Source of the DNA: Bacillota bacterium
GTDB taxonomy: Bacteria > Bacillota > DTU030 > DUMP01
Direction of reading: 5' to 3'
Assembly (NCBI GenBank): GCA_012839445.1
Contig: DUNI01000145.1
Span: 1-54,796, forward strand
Length of the DNA stretch: 54,796 bases
A model generated the notes under the pieces. It did no database searches, was not told the origin of the DNA, and saw only the letters and a list, made by a program, of their open reading frames with translations. Every line of letters starts with the position of its first letter. Position 1 is the stretch's first letter. Of the stretch, positions 8,710 to 16,386 are shown in pieces. The translations under genes were made by a program, and so were the position numbers.

Positions 8710-9297
8710 GTGCAGTACCTGGCCATTATTATCGGTGGTGTGTTGGTAAATAATTATATTTTTAGCCGATTTTTAGGTCTATGCCCTTTTTGGGGTGTTT
8801 CAAAACAGGTGGAAACGGCTACCGGTATGAGCATGGCAGTAGTTTTCGTGATGGTTATAGCATCGGCAGTTACTTGGATAGTAAATAAGTATTTGCTGGT
8901 TAGCTTTGGATTGCAATATATGCAAACAATAGTTTTTATCTTGGTTATTGCTGCCCTGGTACAGCTGGTAGAAATGGTAATTCTAAAGGTTAGTCCAGTG
9001 CTATACCAGGCTCTGGGTATTTATTTACCCCTTATCACCACTAACTGTGCTGTATTGGGTGTAGCTCTTTTGAACATTAGCGAGGACTATGGTTTTTTGG
9101 AAAGCATTGTTAACGGAGCCGCCAGTGCTATCGGCTGGTCGTTGGCGATTATTCTTTTCGCCAGCATTCGTGAGCGCTGGGCTTTTGCTGATATTCCGCC
9201 TAGCATGAGAGGTTTTCCTATTGCCATTGTAGCTACCGGACTCATGTCTATTGCTTTCTTTGGTTTCCAAGGGTTGTTTAGAGGTATCCTTTTTTAG
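8710..9297 (+). CDS. rnfA: Rnf complex subunit A
   Basis: Integral membrane subunit (NQR5/RnfA family), 195 residues with about six helices. Signatures are NNYIFSRFLGLCPFWGVS at the N-terminus and YLPLITTNCAVLGVALLN in the middle; the cysteines match those that share an Fe-S cluster with RnfE. The GTG at 8710 is chosen because GAGGAGGG (8694-8701) lies about eight bases before it. Upstream in-frame codons belong to the end of rnfE read in another frame. It is followed 13 bp later by rnfB. Confidence 0.94.
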   Translation: MQYLAIIIGGVLVNNYIFSRFLGLCPFWGVSKQVETATGMSMAVVFVMVIASAVTWIVNKYLLVSFGLQYMQTIVFILVIAALVQLVEMVILKVSPVLYQALGIYLPLITTNCAVLGVALLNISEDYGFLESIVNGAASAIGWSLAIILFASIRERWAFADIPPSMRGFPIAIVATGLMSIAFFGFQGLFRGILF

Positions 9298-9310
9298 GGG
9301 GTGACAATAA

Positions 9311-10129
9311 ATGGTAAAGGCTATTCTTACTTTAGGCGGTCTCGGACTGCTATTTGGCATCTTTTTAGGTGTTGCCTACCGCAAGTTTGCTGTAGAAAAG
9401 GACCCTAAGGCGGAAGAAGTTTTAGCGGTACTTCCCGGAGCTAACTGTGGTGCTTGCGGTTTTCCAGGCTGCAGTGGATTAGCAGAAGCTATCGCCAAGG
9501 GGGAGGCACCGGCCAATGCTTGTAAGGCTGGGGGAGCTTCGTTAGCAGAGATTGTGGCCCAAGTTATGGGCGTGGAGGCTTCCGCCGAGGATGCCAAAGT
9601 TGCCCGCCTTATGTGTCGGGGCGGGGAAGAGAAAGCTGTACGCCGGGCTAAATATGTGGGATTAACTGATTGCCGCAGCGCCAAGACAGTAGGTTCCGGT
9701 GGAAAAGCCTGCACCTTCGGTTGCTTGGGCTTGGGCAATTGTGTGCGCGCTTGTCCCTTTGGAGCCATGAGTATGGGTGCAGATGGATTACCAGTAATAA
9801 ATCCGGAAATTTGCACTGGGTGTGGTGTTTGTGTAGAGACCTGCCCTCAGGGAGTGCTGTCTTTGGTGCCAGCCCAGAATAGAGTTTTTGTAGCTTGTAG
9901 TTCTACGGCACCGGGTCGTGAAGTGCGCAAGACTTGCCAGGTGGGATGCATTGCCTGCCGCATTTGCGAAAGGACTTGTGAGCATGATGCCATTCATGTT
10001 GAAAACAACCTGGCTAAAATAGATTATAGTAAGTGTACCAACTGCGGTCGCTGTGCCGAAAAGTGCCCGCAAAAGATTATTATTAATGAGACTGCTGCTA
10101 CAGATGATAAACAGGCTACCGCAATATAA
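9311..10129 (+). CDS. rnfB: Rnf complex subunit B (polyferredoxin)
   Basis: Electron-entry subunit that accepts electrons from reduced ferredoxin. One N-terminal membrane helix (about residues 4-24) is followed by the Fe-S domain motif NCGACGFPGC. Four ferredoxin-like [4Fe-4S] sites follow: CLGLGNCVRACPFGA, CTGCGVCVETCPQG, CIACRICERTCEHDA and CTNCGRCAEKCPQK. At 272 residues it is of the clostridial type with extra clusters. Its GGGGGTGA ribosome site follows the rnfA stop immediately, so it is translated from the same message. Confidence 0.95.
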   Translation: MVKAILTLGGLGLLFGIFLGVAYRKFAVEKDPKAEEVLAVLPGANCGACGFPGCSGLAEAIAKGEAPANACKAGGASLAEIVAQVMGVEASAEDAKVARLMCRGGEEKAVRRAKYVGLTDCRSAKTVGSGGKACTFGCLGLGNCVRACPFGAMSMGADGLPVINPEICTGCGVCVETCPQGVLSLVPAQNRVFVACSSTAPGREVRKTCQVGCIACRICERTCEHDAIHVENNLAKIDYSKCTNCGRCAEKCPQKIIINETAATDDKQATAI

Positions 10130-10141
10130 GAAATAGCATGT

Positions 10142-10173
10142 TAGGCATATGTTTTGTGGCCTATTTTGTTTTA
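10142..10173 (+). terminator. Weak terminator candidate after rnfB
   Basis: TAGGC and GCCTA form a 5-bp stem around a 12-nt loop, followed by the T-rich TTTTGTTTT. The short stem makes it at best a partial stop between rnfB and apbE. Confidence 0.35.
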
Positions 10174-10210
10174 TACTGATGTGGCGTTTAGTCACCGGTT
10201 TGATTATGTC

Positions 10211-10262
10211 CAGGCAGTGAGCTTATTCTTTCTGGTTCTTAAGAAAGAATAAGCCTTGCCTG
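10211..10262 (+). other. Large hairpin between rnfB and apbE
   Basis: GCTTATTCTTTCT (10221-10233) and AGAAAGAATAAGC (10242-10254) form a perfect 13-bp stem with an 8-nt loop, extended across a small internal loop by CAGGCA/TGCCTG. No T-tract follows. It probably stabilises or processes the message, adjusting apbE expression relative to rnf. Confidence 0.6.
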
Positions 10263-10285
10263 AGATTCAAAAAAGGTGAGTTTGA

Positions 10286-11323
10286 GTGCGAAAAACAACT
10301 ATGAAAGTGGCTGTTCTGTTAGTTTTGACAGTTATTTGGCTAAGCGGCTGCAAAAGAGCACCCAAAGAAGCCCATAGGACGGAATTCCTTATGGATACCA
10401 CCATAACAATCACCGCCTATGGCTCGCAGTCTGAACAAGCAGTAGAAGCGGCTTTTGCTGAAATGAGGCGCTTGGCTGATTTAATGAATGCAAATGATTC
10501 TAACAGCGAAGTGGCTCTAATTAATAAGAATGCCGGCTTGAAGCCAGTTAGGGTAAGTCCGGAGACATTTAAGCTGCTGGAAATGTCTCTTGAGTACAGT
10601 GAGCTCTCAAACGGAGCCTTTGATGTTACAGTGCGACCACTGGTGGAACTTTGGGGTATTGGTAAAAAGGACAAGTATGTACCGTCAGAGGACGAAATTC
10701 AGCAAGTCCTTAAGCTGGTGGATTATCGAAAGATAATACTGGATCCCCAAAAGAGGACAGTGTTCTTGTCGGTACCAGGCATGGGCATAGATTTAGGAGG
10801 AGTAGCTAAAGGATATGCTGCTGACCAGGCCAAAGAAGTGCTAAAGAAATATAAAGTTAATTCGGCTTTAATCGGGGCTGGAGGTAATATTTGGGCTATG
10901 GGTGTAAGACCGGATGGCCAAAAGTGGAGGATTGGTATTCGCCATCCGCGCCCAGAAACAGGCAATCAGCTCATGGCTGTGCTTCCCTGCCAGGATGTGA
11001 CTGTTGTTACCTCAGGCGATTACGAGCGTTATTTTGTTAGAGACGGTATGCGCTATCATCATATTTTTGACCCACGTACAGGACGTCCGGCTAATAAGCT
11101 GATATCGGCCACTGTTGTCGGAACTAACAGTGCTGAGGCGGACATTTTGTCCACGGCTCTATTTGTTTTGGGTGCAGAACAAGGGCAGACTCTAATCGGC
11201 AAACTGGAACACGCTGGAGCAGTGCTAATGACGCCAGAGTCACAGGTTTTTAAGGCTGGGAGCCATTTGTCAGAGTTGGAACTTGTTTATGAAGAGGGGA
11301 AAACCAGTGACGCAAGGAGATAA
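10286..11323 (+). CDS. apbE: FAD:protein FMN transferase (ApbE), lipoprotein
   Basis: Attaches FMN from FAD covalently to threonine residues of RnfD-type and RnfG-type subunits on the outer face of the membrane. The 345 residues start with a lipoprotein signal (hydrophobic stretch ending in the lipobox LSGC). The ApbE core follows: MDTTITI, the GAFDVTVRPLVELWG block, DLGGVAKGYAAD, GGNIWAMG, and the HIFDPRTGRPA metal/FAD-site motif. The GTG start at 10286 has AAAGGTGAG upstream. Its place directly after rnfB fits a role in maturing RnfD. Confidence 0.95.
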   Translation: MRKTTMKVAVLLVLTVIWLSGCKRAPKEAHRTEFLMDTTITITAYGSQSEQAVEAAFAEMRRLADLMNANDSNSEVALINKNAGLKPVRVSPETFKLLEMSLEYSELSNGAFDVTVRPLVELWGIGKKDKYVPSEDEIQQVLKLVDYRKIILDPQKRTVFLSVPGMGIDLGGVAKGYAADQAKEVLKKYKVNSALIGAGGNIWAMGVRPDGQKWRIGIRHPRPETGNQLMAVLPCQDVTVVTSGDYERYFVRDGMRYHHIFDPRTGRPANKLISATVVGTNSAEADILSTALFVLGAEQGQTLIGKLEHAGAVLMTPESQVFKAGSHLSELELVYEEGKTSDARR

Positions 11324-11699
11324 AACGGTGTTGATCGTTGTGCTTCTGGTAGTGCTGTTAGTAGGAGGCTTCATATGGCTGTGGAAAAATCATAGCCAAG
11401 TCACTGATGTTGATGTTCCCCAAGTTGTGATTGAGGTAAACGGGGAGATTAAGGAACAATTCCCCTTGACCGATCTTGAACCGGGTGACCGGCGCCAGAT
11501 TGAAGGTGCGCTAGGGTATAGTGTGGTTAAAGGTGGAGAAAATAAGGTGATGATGGTAGAATCACCCTGCCCTGACAAAATTTGTATAGGGATGGGTTGG
11601 ATAAGTCACCCTGGAGAGGCCATTGTTTGTCTGCCTAACCGAGTGATAATACGTGTAATTGGTTCGGACAAGCTTGATTTGGATGGTGTGAGTCAGTGA
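11307..11699 (+). CDS. NusG domain II-containing protein (membrane-anchored)
   Basis: A small protein (130 residues) with one N-terminal membrane helix and a NusG-II-like outer domain. The most conserved part is ESPCPDKICIGMGWI followed by VCLPNRVII, which is typical of this family in Clostridia. The function is not established; homologues commonly sit next to apbE/Rnf genes and Gx transporters, which suggests a link to flavin or redox complexes at the membrane. The GTG at 11307 is preferred: GAGGGG is about eight bases upstream and the start overlaps the end of apbE by 17 bp. The two cysteines could bind metal or form a disulfide. Confidence 0.8.
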   Translation: MTQGDKTVLIVVLLVVLLVGGFIWLWKNHSQVTDVDVPQVVIEVNGEIKEQFPLTDLEPGDRRQIEGALGYSVVKGGENKVMMVESPCPDKICIGMGWISHPGEAIVCLPNRVIIRVIGSDKLDLDGVSQ

Positions 11700-11711
11700 G
11701 GAGATGAGGTC

Positions 11712-12296
11712 ATGGTTGGCAGCGGAGAACAAACGAGACGGCTACTGCGGCTGTCGCTTCTGGTAGCCGGAGGTACGGTGTTACACGTGGTGGAATCATA
11801 TTTACCTGCCTTGGGTACTCTGCCAGGGGCCAAGCTGGGATTGGCTAACATTGTGACCATGCTGGCTTTAGTGGCCTATTCTCCAACAGATACCTGGAAA
11901 GTGGTAGGTCTTAGAGTTCTGTTAGGATCCCTTTTGGGGGGCACTTTTCTCACCACCACTTTTTTCTTAAGTACAGCCGGTGCTATCGGCAGTGCCAGCG
12001 TTATGATGTTAGCGTTAAAAATAGGTAAGAATTCGCTTAGCACTGTAGGCATCAGTATTTTGGGGGCTGTGGCTCATAACGTGTCACAACTTCTTGTGGC
12101 TGCTTTTCTCACCCAAAGCTGGGGAATTTTTTTCTACCTTCCGTATCTTTTACTGTTTGCTTTGCCTACAGGATATTTTATTGGCACTTTGACTAGTTTT
12201 ATCTTACGTGCCACCCCTTTTTTTCGGAAACAGGAACCGGCTGGAAATGAAAGGGATCGACAGGACTTAGGCCGTGAATGTGGAATATGTCAATAA
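11712..12296 (+). CDS. Gx transporter family protein (annotated elsewhere as heptaprenyl diphosphate synthase component I)
   Basis: A hydrophobic protein of 194 residues with several membrane helices and the conserved segment LPGAKLGLANIVTMLAL near the N-terminus, followed by a LGSLLGGTFLT-type glycine-rich helix. The name heptaprenyl diphosphate synthase component I is inherited and probably misleading, since the protein looks like an ECF S-component-like transporter. It begins 12 bp after the NusG-II gene and ends just before the DUF4321 gene. Its place next to apbE suggests supply of a flavin or quinone-type compound, but no substrate can be read from the sequence. Confidence 0.75.
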   Translation: MVGSGEQTRRLLRLSLLVAGGTVLHVVESYLPALGTLPGAKLGLANIVTMLALVAYSPTDTWKVVGLRVLLGSLLGGTFLTTTFFLSTAGAIGSASVMMLALKIGKNSLSTVGISILGAVAHNVSQLLVAAFLTQSWGIFFYLPYLLLFALPTGYFIGTLTSFILRATPFFRKQEPAGNERDRQDLGRECGICQ

Positions 12297-12331
12297 GCTT
12301 TCATTCCCCAACCAAAGGAGGATTGATTTTT

Positions 12332-12577
12332 GTGCGCAGATATCGCAGCACCGGCCTCTTGGTGGTTCTTCTGTTGGCTGGCGCTTTTATTGGCGGTGTA
12401 TTAGGTAAGCTGTTCGTTGATTATCTTCCTTTTTTAGCGCTGAGCCAGACAGTGGGCTTGACTCCCACGACCATAAATCTCAGTGTGGTAGAAATCACCT
12501 TTGGTCTTGGCCTTCATTTTAGTGTGGCTGGGGCTATTGGGTTGCTATTAGGATATCTGCTGTATCGGCAGCTATAA
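12332..12577 (+). CDS. DUF4321 family small membrane protein
   Basis: An 81-residue protein with two predicted membrane helices and a glycine-rich first helix (LLAGAFIGGVLG). It matches the short DUF4321 proteins of Clostridia in length and in the VVEITFGL segment; its function is unknown. The GTG at 12332 is used because AAAGGAGG (12314-12321) lies ten bases upstream. An earlier in-frame ATG at 12278 is upstream of that site and overlaps the preceding gene. It is usually found just before maf/radC, as here. Confidence 0.7.
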   Translation: MRRYRSTGLLVVLLLAGAFIGGVLGKLFVDYLPFLALSQTVGLTPTTINLSVVEITFGLGLHFSVAGAIGLLLGYLLYRQL

Positions 12578-12601
12578 TTTAGGGTAGGACGAGATATATA
12601 G

Positions 12602-13270
12602 ATGAAACAATTAGTTTTGGCCTCAAAGTCACCACGGCGTCGGGAGCTTCTGGCTAATCTGGGGGTATCTTTTAAAGTAATGCCCAGCCAAGCGAAAGAG
12701 GCCGATGTTAACGAAGGAGATCCTGGACGGCTCGTGGAAAAATTAGCTCGGCGTAAAGCCGAGGCAGTGGCGTTTACATTGCCAAAAGCTTGCGAGTCAT
12801 TGGTGATTGGCGCTGACACTATTGTTGTGCTCGATGGAATTGTCTTAGGCAAACCAAAGGACCATCATCATGCTAGTGCTATGCTAAGGTCTTTGTCGGG
12901 GCGCTGGCACCAGGTTCTTACTGGGGTAGCGATTTCTGATCCGGAATCCGGTCAGACCTTGTCCACTCACGAAATTACTTCAGTAAAGTTTCGATCTCTC
13001 AGCGCCGAGGAAATCGCCGCTTATGTAGCAACAAAAGAACCATTGGACAAGGCTGGTGGCTATGGGATTCAAGAAAAGGGTGCTTTGTTAGTAGAACGAA
13101 TTGACGGCTGTTACTTTAATGTGGTGGGTTTGCCACTGGTAAAACTGGCAGAGTTATTGGCCCGCTTTGGAGTAAACATTTTGGAAGAGGAGAGGGAAGC
13201 CGAGCGTGAAGTACCACCTAACTCTGAGAGAGTTGCCGCCGGACAGTCGTCCGCGCGAACGGTTGATTAA
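12602..13270 (+). CDS. maf: Maf-family nucleoside triphosphate pyrophosphatase
   Basis: Hydrolyses dTTP/UTP or modified pyrimidine triphosphates to monophosphates and is linked to cell division arrest in Bacillus. The 222-residue protein has the N-terminal LASKSPRRRELL signature, ADTIVVLDG with its catalytic Asp, GKPKDHHHA, and the GGYGIQEKGA block. The C-terminus runs about 20 residues past the usual end and overlaps radC by 65 bp, which explains its unusual charged tail (EEEREAERE). It heads the cell-shape cluster maf-radC-mreBCD. Confidence 0.93.
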   Translation: MKQLVLASKSPRRRELLANLGVSFKVMPSQAKEADVNEGDPGRLVEKLARRKAEAVAFTLPKACESLVIGADTIVVLDGIVLGKPKDHHHASAMLRSLSGRWHQVLTGVAISDPESGQTLSTHEITSVKFRSLSAEEIAAYVATKEPLDKAGGYGIQEKGALLVERIDGCYFNVVGLPLVKLAELLARFGVNILEEEREAEREVPPNSERVAAGQSSARTVD

Positions 13271-13928
13271 ACAGGGGGCGGAAAGCTTAGCCACAGCTGA
13301 GCTACTGGCCATTGTTTTGCGCACTGGAAGCAGGGGACGAACGGCTATACAAGTGGCCCAGCAGTTGTTGGCTGTAGGCGGTGAGGATAGGCCCTTACGT
13401 TATTTAGCTACGGCTGACATTAATGAGTTGGCTGCTTTTCCGGGTATGGGACCTGCTAAAGCTACTCAGATTAAGGCTGCTTTGGAGCTAGGTAAACGGT
13501 TGGTCCAGGAAGAGACTGGCCGAACTGACTTCGTCCGTTCCCCCGAGGATGTATACTTTTTGATGAAACACCGTATGCGTTATCTAGATCGTGAACATTT
13601 TTGCGCCATTATGCTCAATACTAAAAACCAAGTTTTGGCTCAGGAGACCGTGGCTGTGGGAAGCCTGAGTGCCGCCTTGGTTCATCCTCGAGAGTTATTT
13701 AAGGGGTGCATCCGAAAGAGTGCAGCGGCAGTGATATTGGTTCATAATCATCCTAGTGGTGACCCTGAACCCAGTCCAGAGGATATTAAACTAACAGATC
13801 GCATGTCACAAGCAGGCGCACTTATTGGTATCCAGGTGCTAGATCATGTGATTATCGGTGATGGGCGATATGTTAGTCTTAGGGAGAGGGGTTTCATCAA
13901 TTCAACAGCTTTTGATAGTAGTAGGTAA
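13206..13928 (+). CDS. radC: RadC family JAB/MPN metalloprotein
   Basis: RadC proteins have a JAB1/MPN-type metal site; the original DNA-repair assignment is in doubt. The 240 residues hold an N-terminal UPF0758 helix-hairpin-helix region (ELAAFPGMGPAKATQIKAA) and the C-terminal HNHPSGDPEPSPEDIKLTD motif, which supplies the zinc ligands and Ser. The GTG start at 13206 follows GGAGAGGG inside the end of maf, so the two are translationally coupled. It is commonly placed upstream of mreB in Firmicutes. Confidence 0.92.
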   Translation: MKYHLTLRELPPDSRPRERLIKQGAESLATAELLAIVLRTGSRGRTAIQVAQQLLAVGGEDRPLRYLATADINELAAFPGMGPAKATQIKAALELGKRLVQEETGRTDFVRSPEDVYFLMKHRMRYLDREHFCAIMLNTKNQVLAQETVAVGSLSAALVHPRELFKGCIRKSAAAVILVHNHPSGDPEPSPEDIKLTDRMSQAGALIGIQVLDHVIIGDGRYVSLRERGFINSTAFDSSR

Positions 13929-13953
13929 GTCGGAGAAAGGAGTCTAGGAGTAG

Positions 13954-14997
13954 ATGGTCATAAGCTTCATCCTCAACCAATTTTCTCGTGATATGGGCAT
14001 TGACCTTGGGACGGCTAATACTCTAGCATTTGTTAAAAACCGCGGGATTGTTCTGCAGGAACCATCGGTAGTCGCGATCCAGCGAGACACCGGGGCCAAT
14101 CTGGCTGTGGGCGAGGAAGCCAAACGCATGATTGGTCGCACTCCGGGTAACATAGTTGCTATTCGTCCGATGAAGGACGGTGTGATAGCTGACTTTGATG
14201 TGACTCAAGCTATGATGCGTCACTTTATCACCAAAGCTAATCGGGCTCGAGGTTTGCTTAAACCGCGGGTTATTGTCAGTATTCCTTCTGGCGTGACTGA
14301 AGTAGAGAAGCGAGCAGTATTAGACGCTACTTTGCAGGCAGGTGCACGAGAAGCTTTTCTTATTGAAGAGCCCATGGCAGCAGCCATTGGGGCAGAGCTA
14401 CCGGTGCACGAGCCTACTGGAAATATGATTGTGGACATTGGTGGTGGTACCACAGAAGTGGCTGTAATTTCTTTAGGCGGCATTGTAACCAGTCGCTCCA
14501 TCCGGATCGGCGGTGACGAGTTGGATGAAGCTATTGTACAATATATTAAGCGCACTTATAATTTAATGATTGGTGAACGAACAGCCGAAGACGTAAAGAT
14601 CAATCTGGGGTCGGCTTTTTTGACCGAGGAGCTTCAAGATACGGAACGAGAAATAAGAGGTCGTGATTTAGTAACAGGGTTGCCCAAAACCATTCGTGTA
14701 ACAGCGGCTGAAATCCACGAAGCGTTAGCTGAACCAGTAGCGGCTATTGTGGAAGCAGTGAAGGTTACTCTAGAGAAAACACCGCCGGAACTGGCTGCTG
14801 ATATTATGGATCGGGGCATTGTGATGACCGGTGGTGGCTCTTTGTTGCATGGTATTGACATATTGCTGCAGGAGGAAACAGGCATGCCTGTACATGTGGC
14901 AGAAAATGCACTTACCTGTGTGGCTATGGGCACCGGCAAGGCGTTGGATGAGATTGATGTATTAGGTCGGGTGCTGATCGCACCCAAACGCGGTTAA
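13954..14997 (+). CDS. mreB: Rod shape-determining protein MreB
   Basis: Bacterial actin that forms filaments under the membrane and guides the elongation machinery. The 347 residues show the actin-fold ATPase motifs: [16 protein letters not shown] (phosphate 1), [16 protein letters not shown] (phosphate 2) and [11 protein letters not shown] (adenosine). EPSVVA and [14 protein letters not shown] are MreB-specific. An AGAAAGGAG ribosome site precedes the ATG, which is followed by a short amphipathic stretch ([12 protein letters not shown]) that may help membrane binding. First of the mreB-mreC-mreD-mrdA series. Confidence 0.96.
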   Translation: MVISFILNQFSRDMGIDLGTANTLAFVKNRGIVLQEPSVVAIQRDTGANLAVGEEAKRMIGRTPGNIVAIRPMKDGVIADFDVTQAMMRHFITKANRARGLLKPRVIVSIPSGVTEVEKRAVLDATLQAGAREAFLIEEPMAAAIGAELPVHEPTGNMIVDIGGGTTEVAVISLGGIVTSRSIRIGGDELDEAIVQYIKRTYNLMIGERTAEDVKINLGSAFLTEELQDTEREIRGRDLVTGLPKTIRVTAAEIHEALAEPVAAIVEAVKVTLEKTPPELAADIMDRGIVMTGGGSLLHGIDILLQEETGMPVHVAENALTCVAMGTGKALDEIDVLGRVLIAPKRG

Positions 14998-15013
14998 GGA
15001 AGGCGGTATTGCC

Positions 15014-15832
15014 ATGCCTGAGCAGGAACGAAATTATAAATACCTGCTTTTGGCTGTGGCCACGGTGCTCCTAACCCTTCTTATGAGTATTGCGGCCAAG
15101 CAAGGGGGGAAAATTGACCCGACAGAAGGGTTTTTACAGGATGTACTGATGCCGGTTCAAAAGGTTATCTTAGCTTTTACCCATAAGATTGACTCCACAA
15201 TAAACTATGTTTCTGAAATTAGACGTCTTGGAGTGGAAAACGAACACCTTGAAACCGAGTTGGCCCAGCTAAAGGCAAAAGAACATGTTATGATTGAAAT
15301 ATGGAATGAGAATGTTCGCCTGCGTAAGCTTCTAGATTTGCCACCGGCGATGGAGGAATTCAATTTGCTGCCTGCTCGGGTAGTAGCCCGTGATCCAAGT
15401 AATTGGTACGAAACCATGGTGATTGACCAGGGTACTGAGGCAGGGGTTCAGGTAGGGAGTGTTGTTGTAACAAATGCTGGGGTGGTAGGACGAGTGAACA
15501 AAGTCTCTACTAGAAGCGCTGAGGTGTTACTTATCAGCGACCAGCGGAGCGCTATCGGGGCCATGGGGCAAACAAGTCGGGATGTTGGTATAGTTAAAGG
15601 TGGTGACAGCGGGGGAGACTGTCGTCTTGTTTACTTACCGCGAAGTGCCACCATAAGAACAGGGGAGACTGTCATAACCTCTGGCTTAGGAGGTGTCTTT
15701 CCAAAGGGATTAGTGCTGGGGCGAGTAGCTGAAGTGAGTGCTGAAGACTATGGTTTAGGAAAGTTTGCCCGTGTACAGCCGGCGGTGGATCTAGATCATT
15801 TAGAGGAAGTGTTGGTGGTCATTGGATCGTAA
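15014..15832 (+). CDS. mreC: Rod shape-determining protein MreC
   Basis: Bitopic membrane scaffold that links MreB filaments to PBP2 and RodA outside the membrane. 272 residues: one N-terminal helix (about 10-28), a coiled coil (about 65-100) rich in E/L/K, and a periplasm-type beta domain with the conserved ARVVARDPSNWYETMVIDQG and GVVGRVNKV segments. It lies 16 bp after mreB, in the usual order. Confidence 0.94.
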   Translation: MPEQERNYKYLLLAVATVLLTLLMSIAAKQGGKIDPTEGFLQDVLMPVQKVILAFTHKIDSTINYVSEIRRLGVENEHLETELAQLKAKEHVMIEIWNENVRLRKLLDLPPAMEEFNLLPARVVARDPSNWYETMVIDQGTEAGVQVGSVVVTNAGVVGRVNKVSTRSAEVLLISDQRSAIGAMGQTSRDVGIVKGGDSGGDCRLVYLPRSATIRTGETVITSGLGGVFPKGLVLGRVAEVSAEDYGLGKFARVQPAVDLDHLEEVLVVIGS

Positions 15833-15849
15833 AGCTAGGGGAGAGGAAT

Positions 15850-16374
15850 ATGGAGTTTTCCGGTAAACGCTTTTTAATGATAGCCGGAAGTATGTTGGGT
15901 ATGTTGGTGCTCCAAAGCACGCTCTTTTACAATTTGAGAATCTTTGGTACCAGACCCGACCTGATTTTGGCTGTTGTAGGATCAATTGCTTTGCTGCGCG
16001 GTTGGGCCCAAGGACTATTATGGGGTGTTTTAGGGGGGCTTTTAGAGGACCTTATTACTGGTAGTTTACCAGGGAGCCATGCCCTTGCAAAAAGCATTAC
16101 CGGGTTTATTTTAGGGCTGCTGGAAGGGAAGGTATTTAAAGAGAACACTCTTCTTCCAGCAGTAGCTCTCTTTGTTGGCAGTTTGATTGAAGGCATTATA
16201 TTTTTTATGGCGGCCGGTGCTTTTGGCCACATAAAATGGAGTTTTATTACAGCTTTACGTAGAACCGTATGGCCATCCGCTGTTGTTACGGCTGTGTTTG
16301 CTCCAGTAGTCTATCGCTTATGTGAACACCTGTACGAGCCGCCGCGTTTCGGTCAGCGGGGGCGTTCCTTATGA
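15850..16374 (+). CDS. mreD: Rod shape-determining protein MreD
   Basis: Small polytopic membrane protein (174 residues, about five helices) of the elongasome. It is recognised by the N-terminal LQSTLFYNLRIFGTRPDLIL pattern and the GLLEDLITGSLPG block, together with its place between mreC and the PBP2 gene. It probably holds the MreC-PBP2-RodA assembly in the membrane. GGGGAGAGG precedes the ATG. Confidence 0.9.
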   Translation: MEFSGKRFLMIAGSMLGMLVLQSTLFYNLRIFGTRPDLILAVVGSIALLRGWAQGLLWGVLGGLLEDLITGSLPGSHALAKSITGFILGLLEGKVFKENTLLPAVALFVGSLIEGIIFFMAAGAFGHIKWSFITALRRTVWPSAVVTAVFAPVVYRLCEHLYEPPRFGQRGRSL

Positions 16375-16386
16375 GGTGAGTAATAT

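Noticed and set aside
9025-9360. 111-codon minus-strand frame over rnfA/rnfB
   Set aside because: No homology or ribosome site; it lies opposite two firm Rnf genes.
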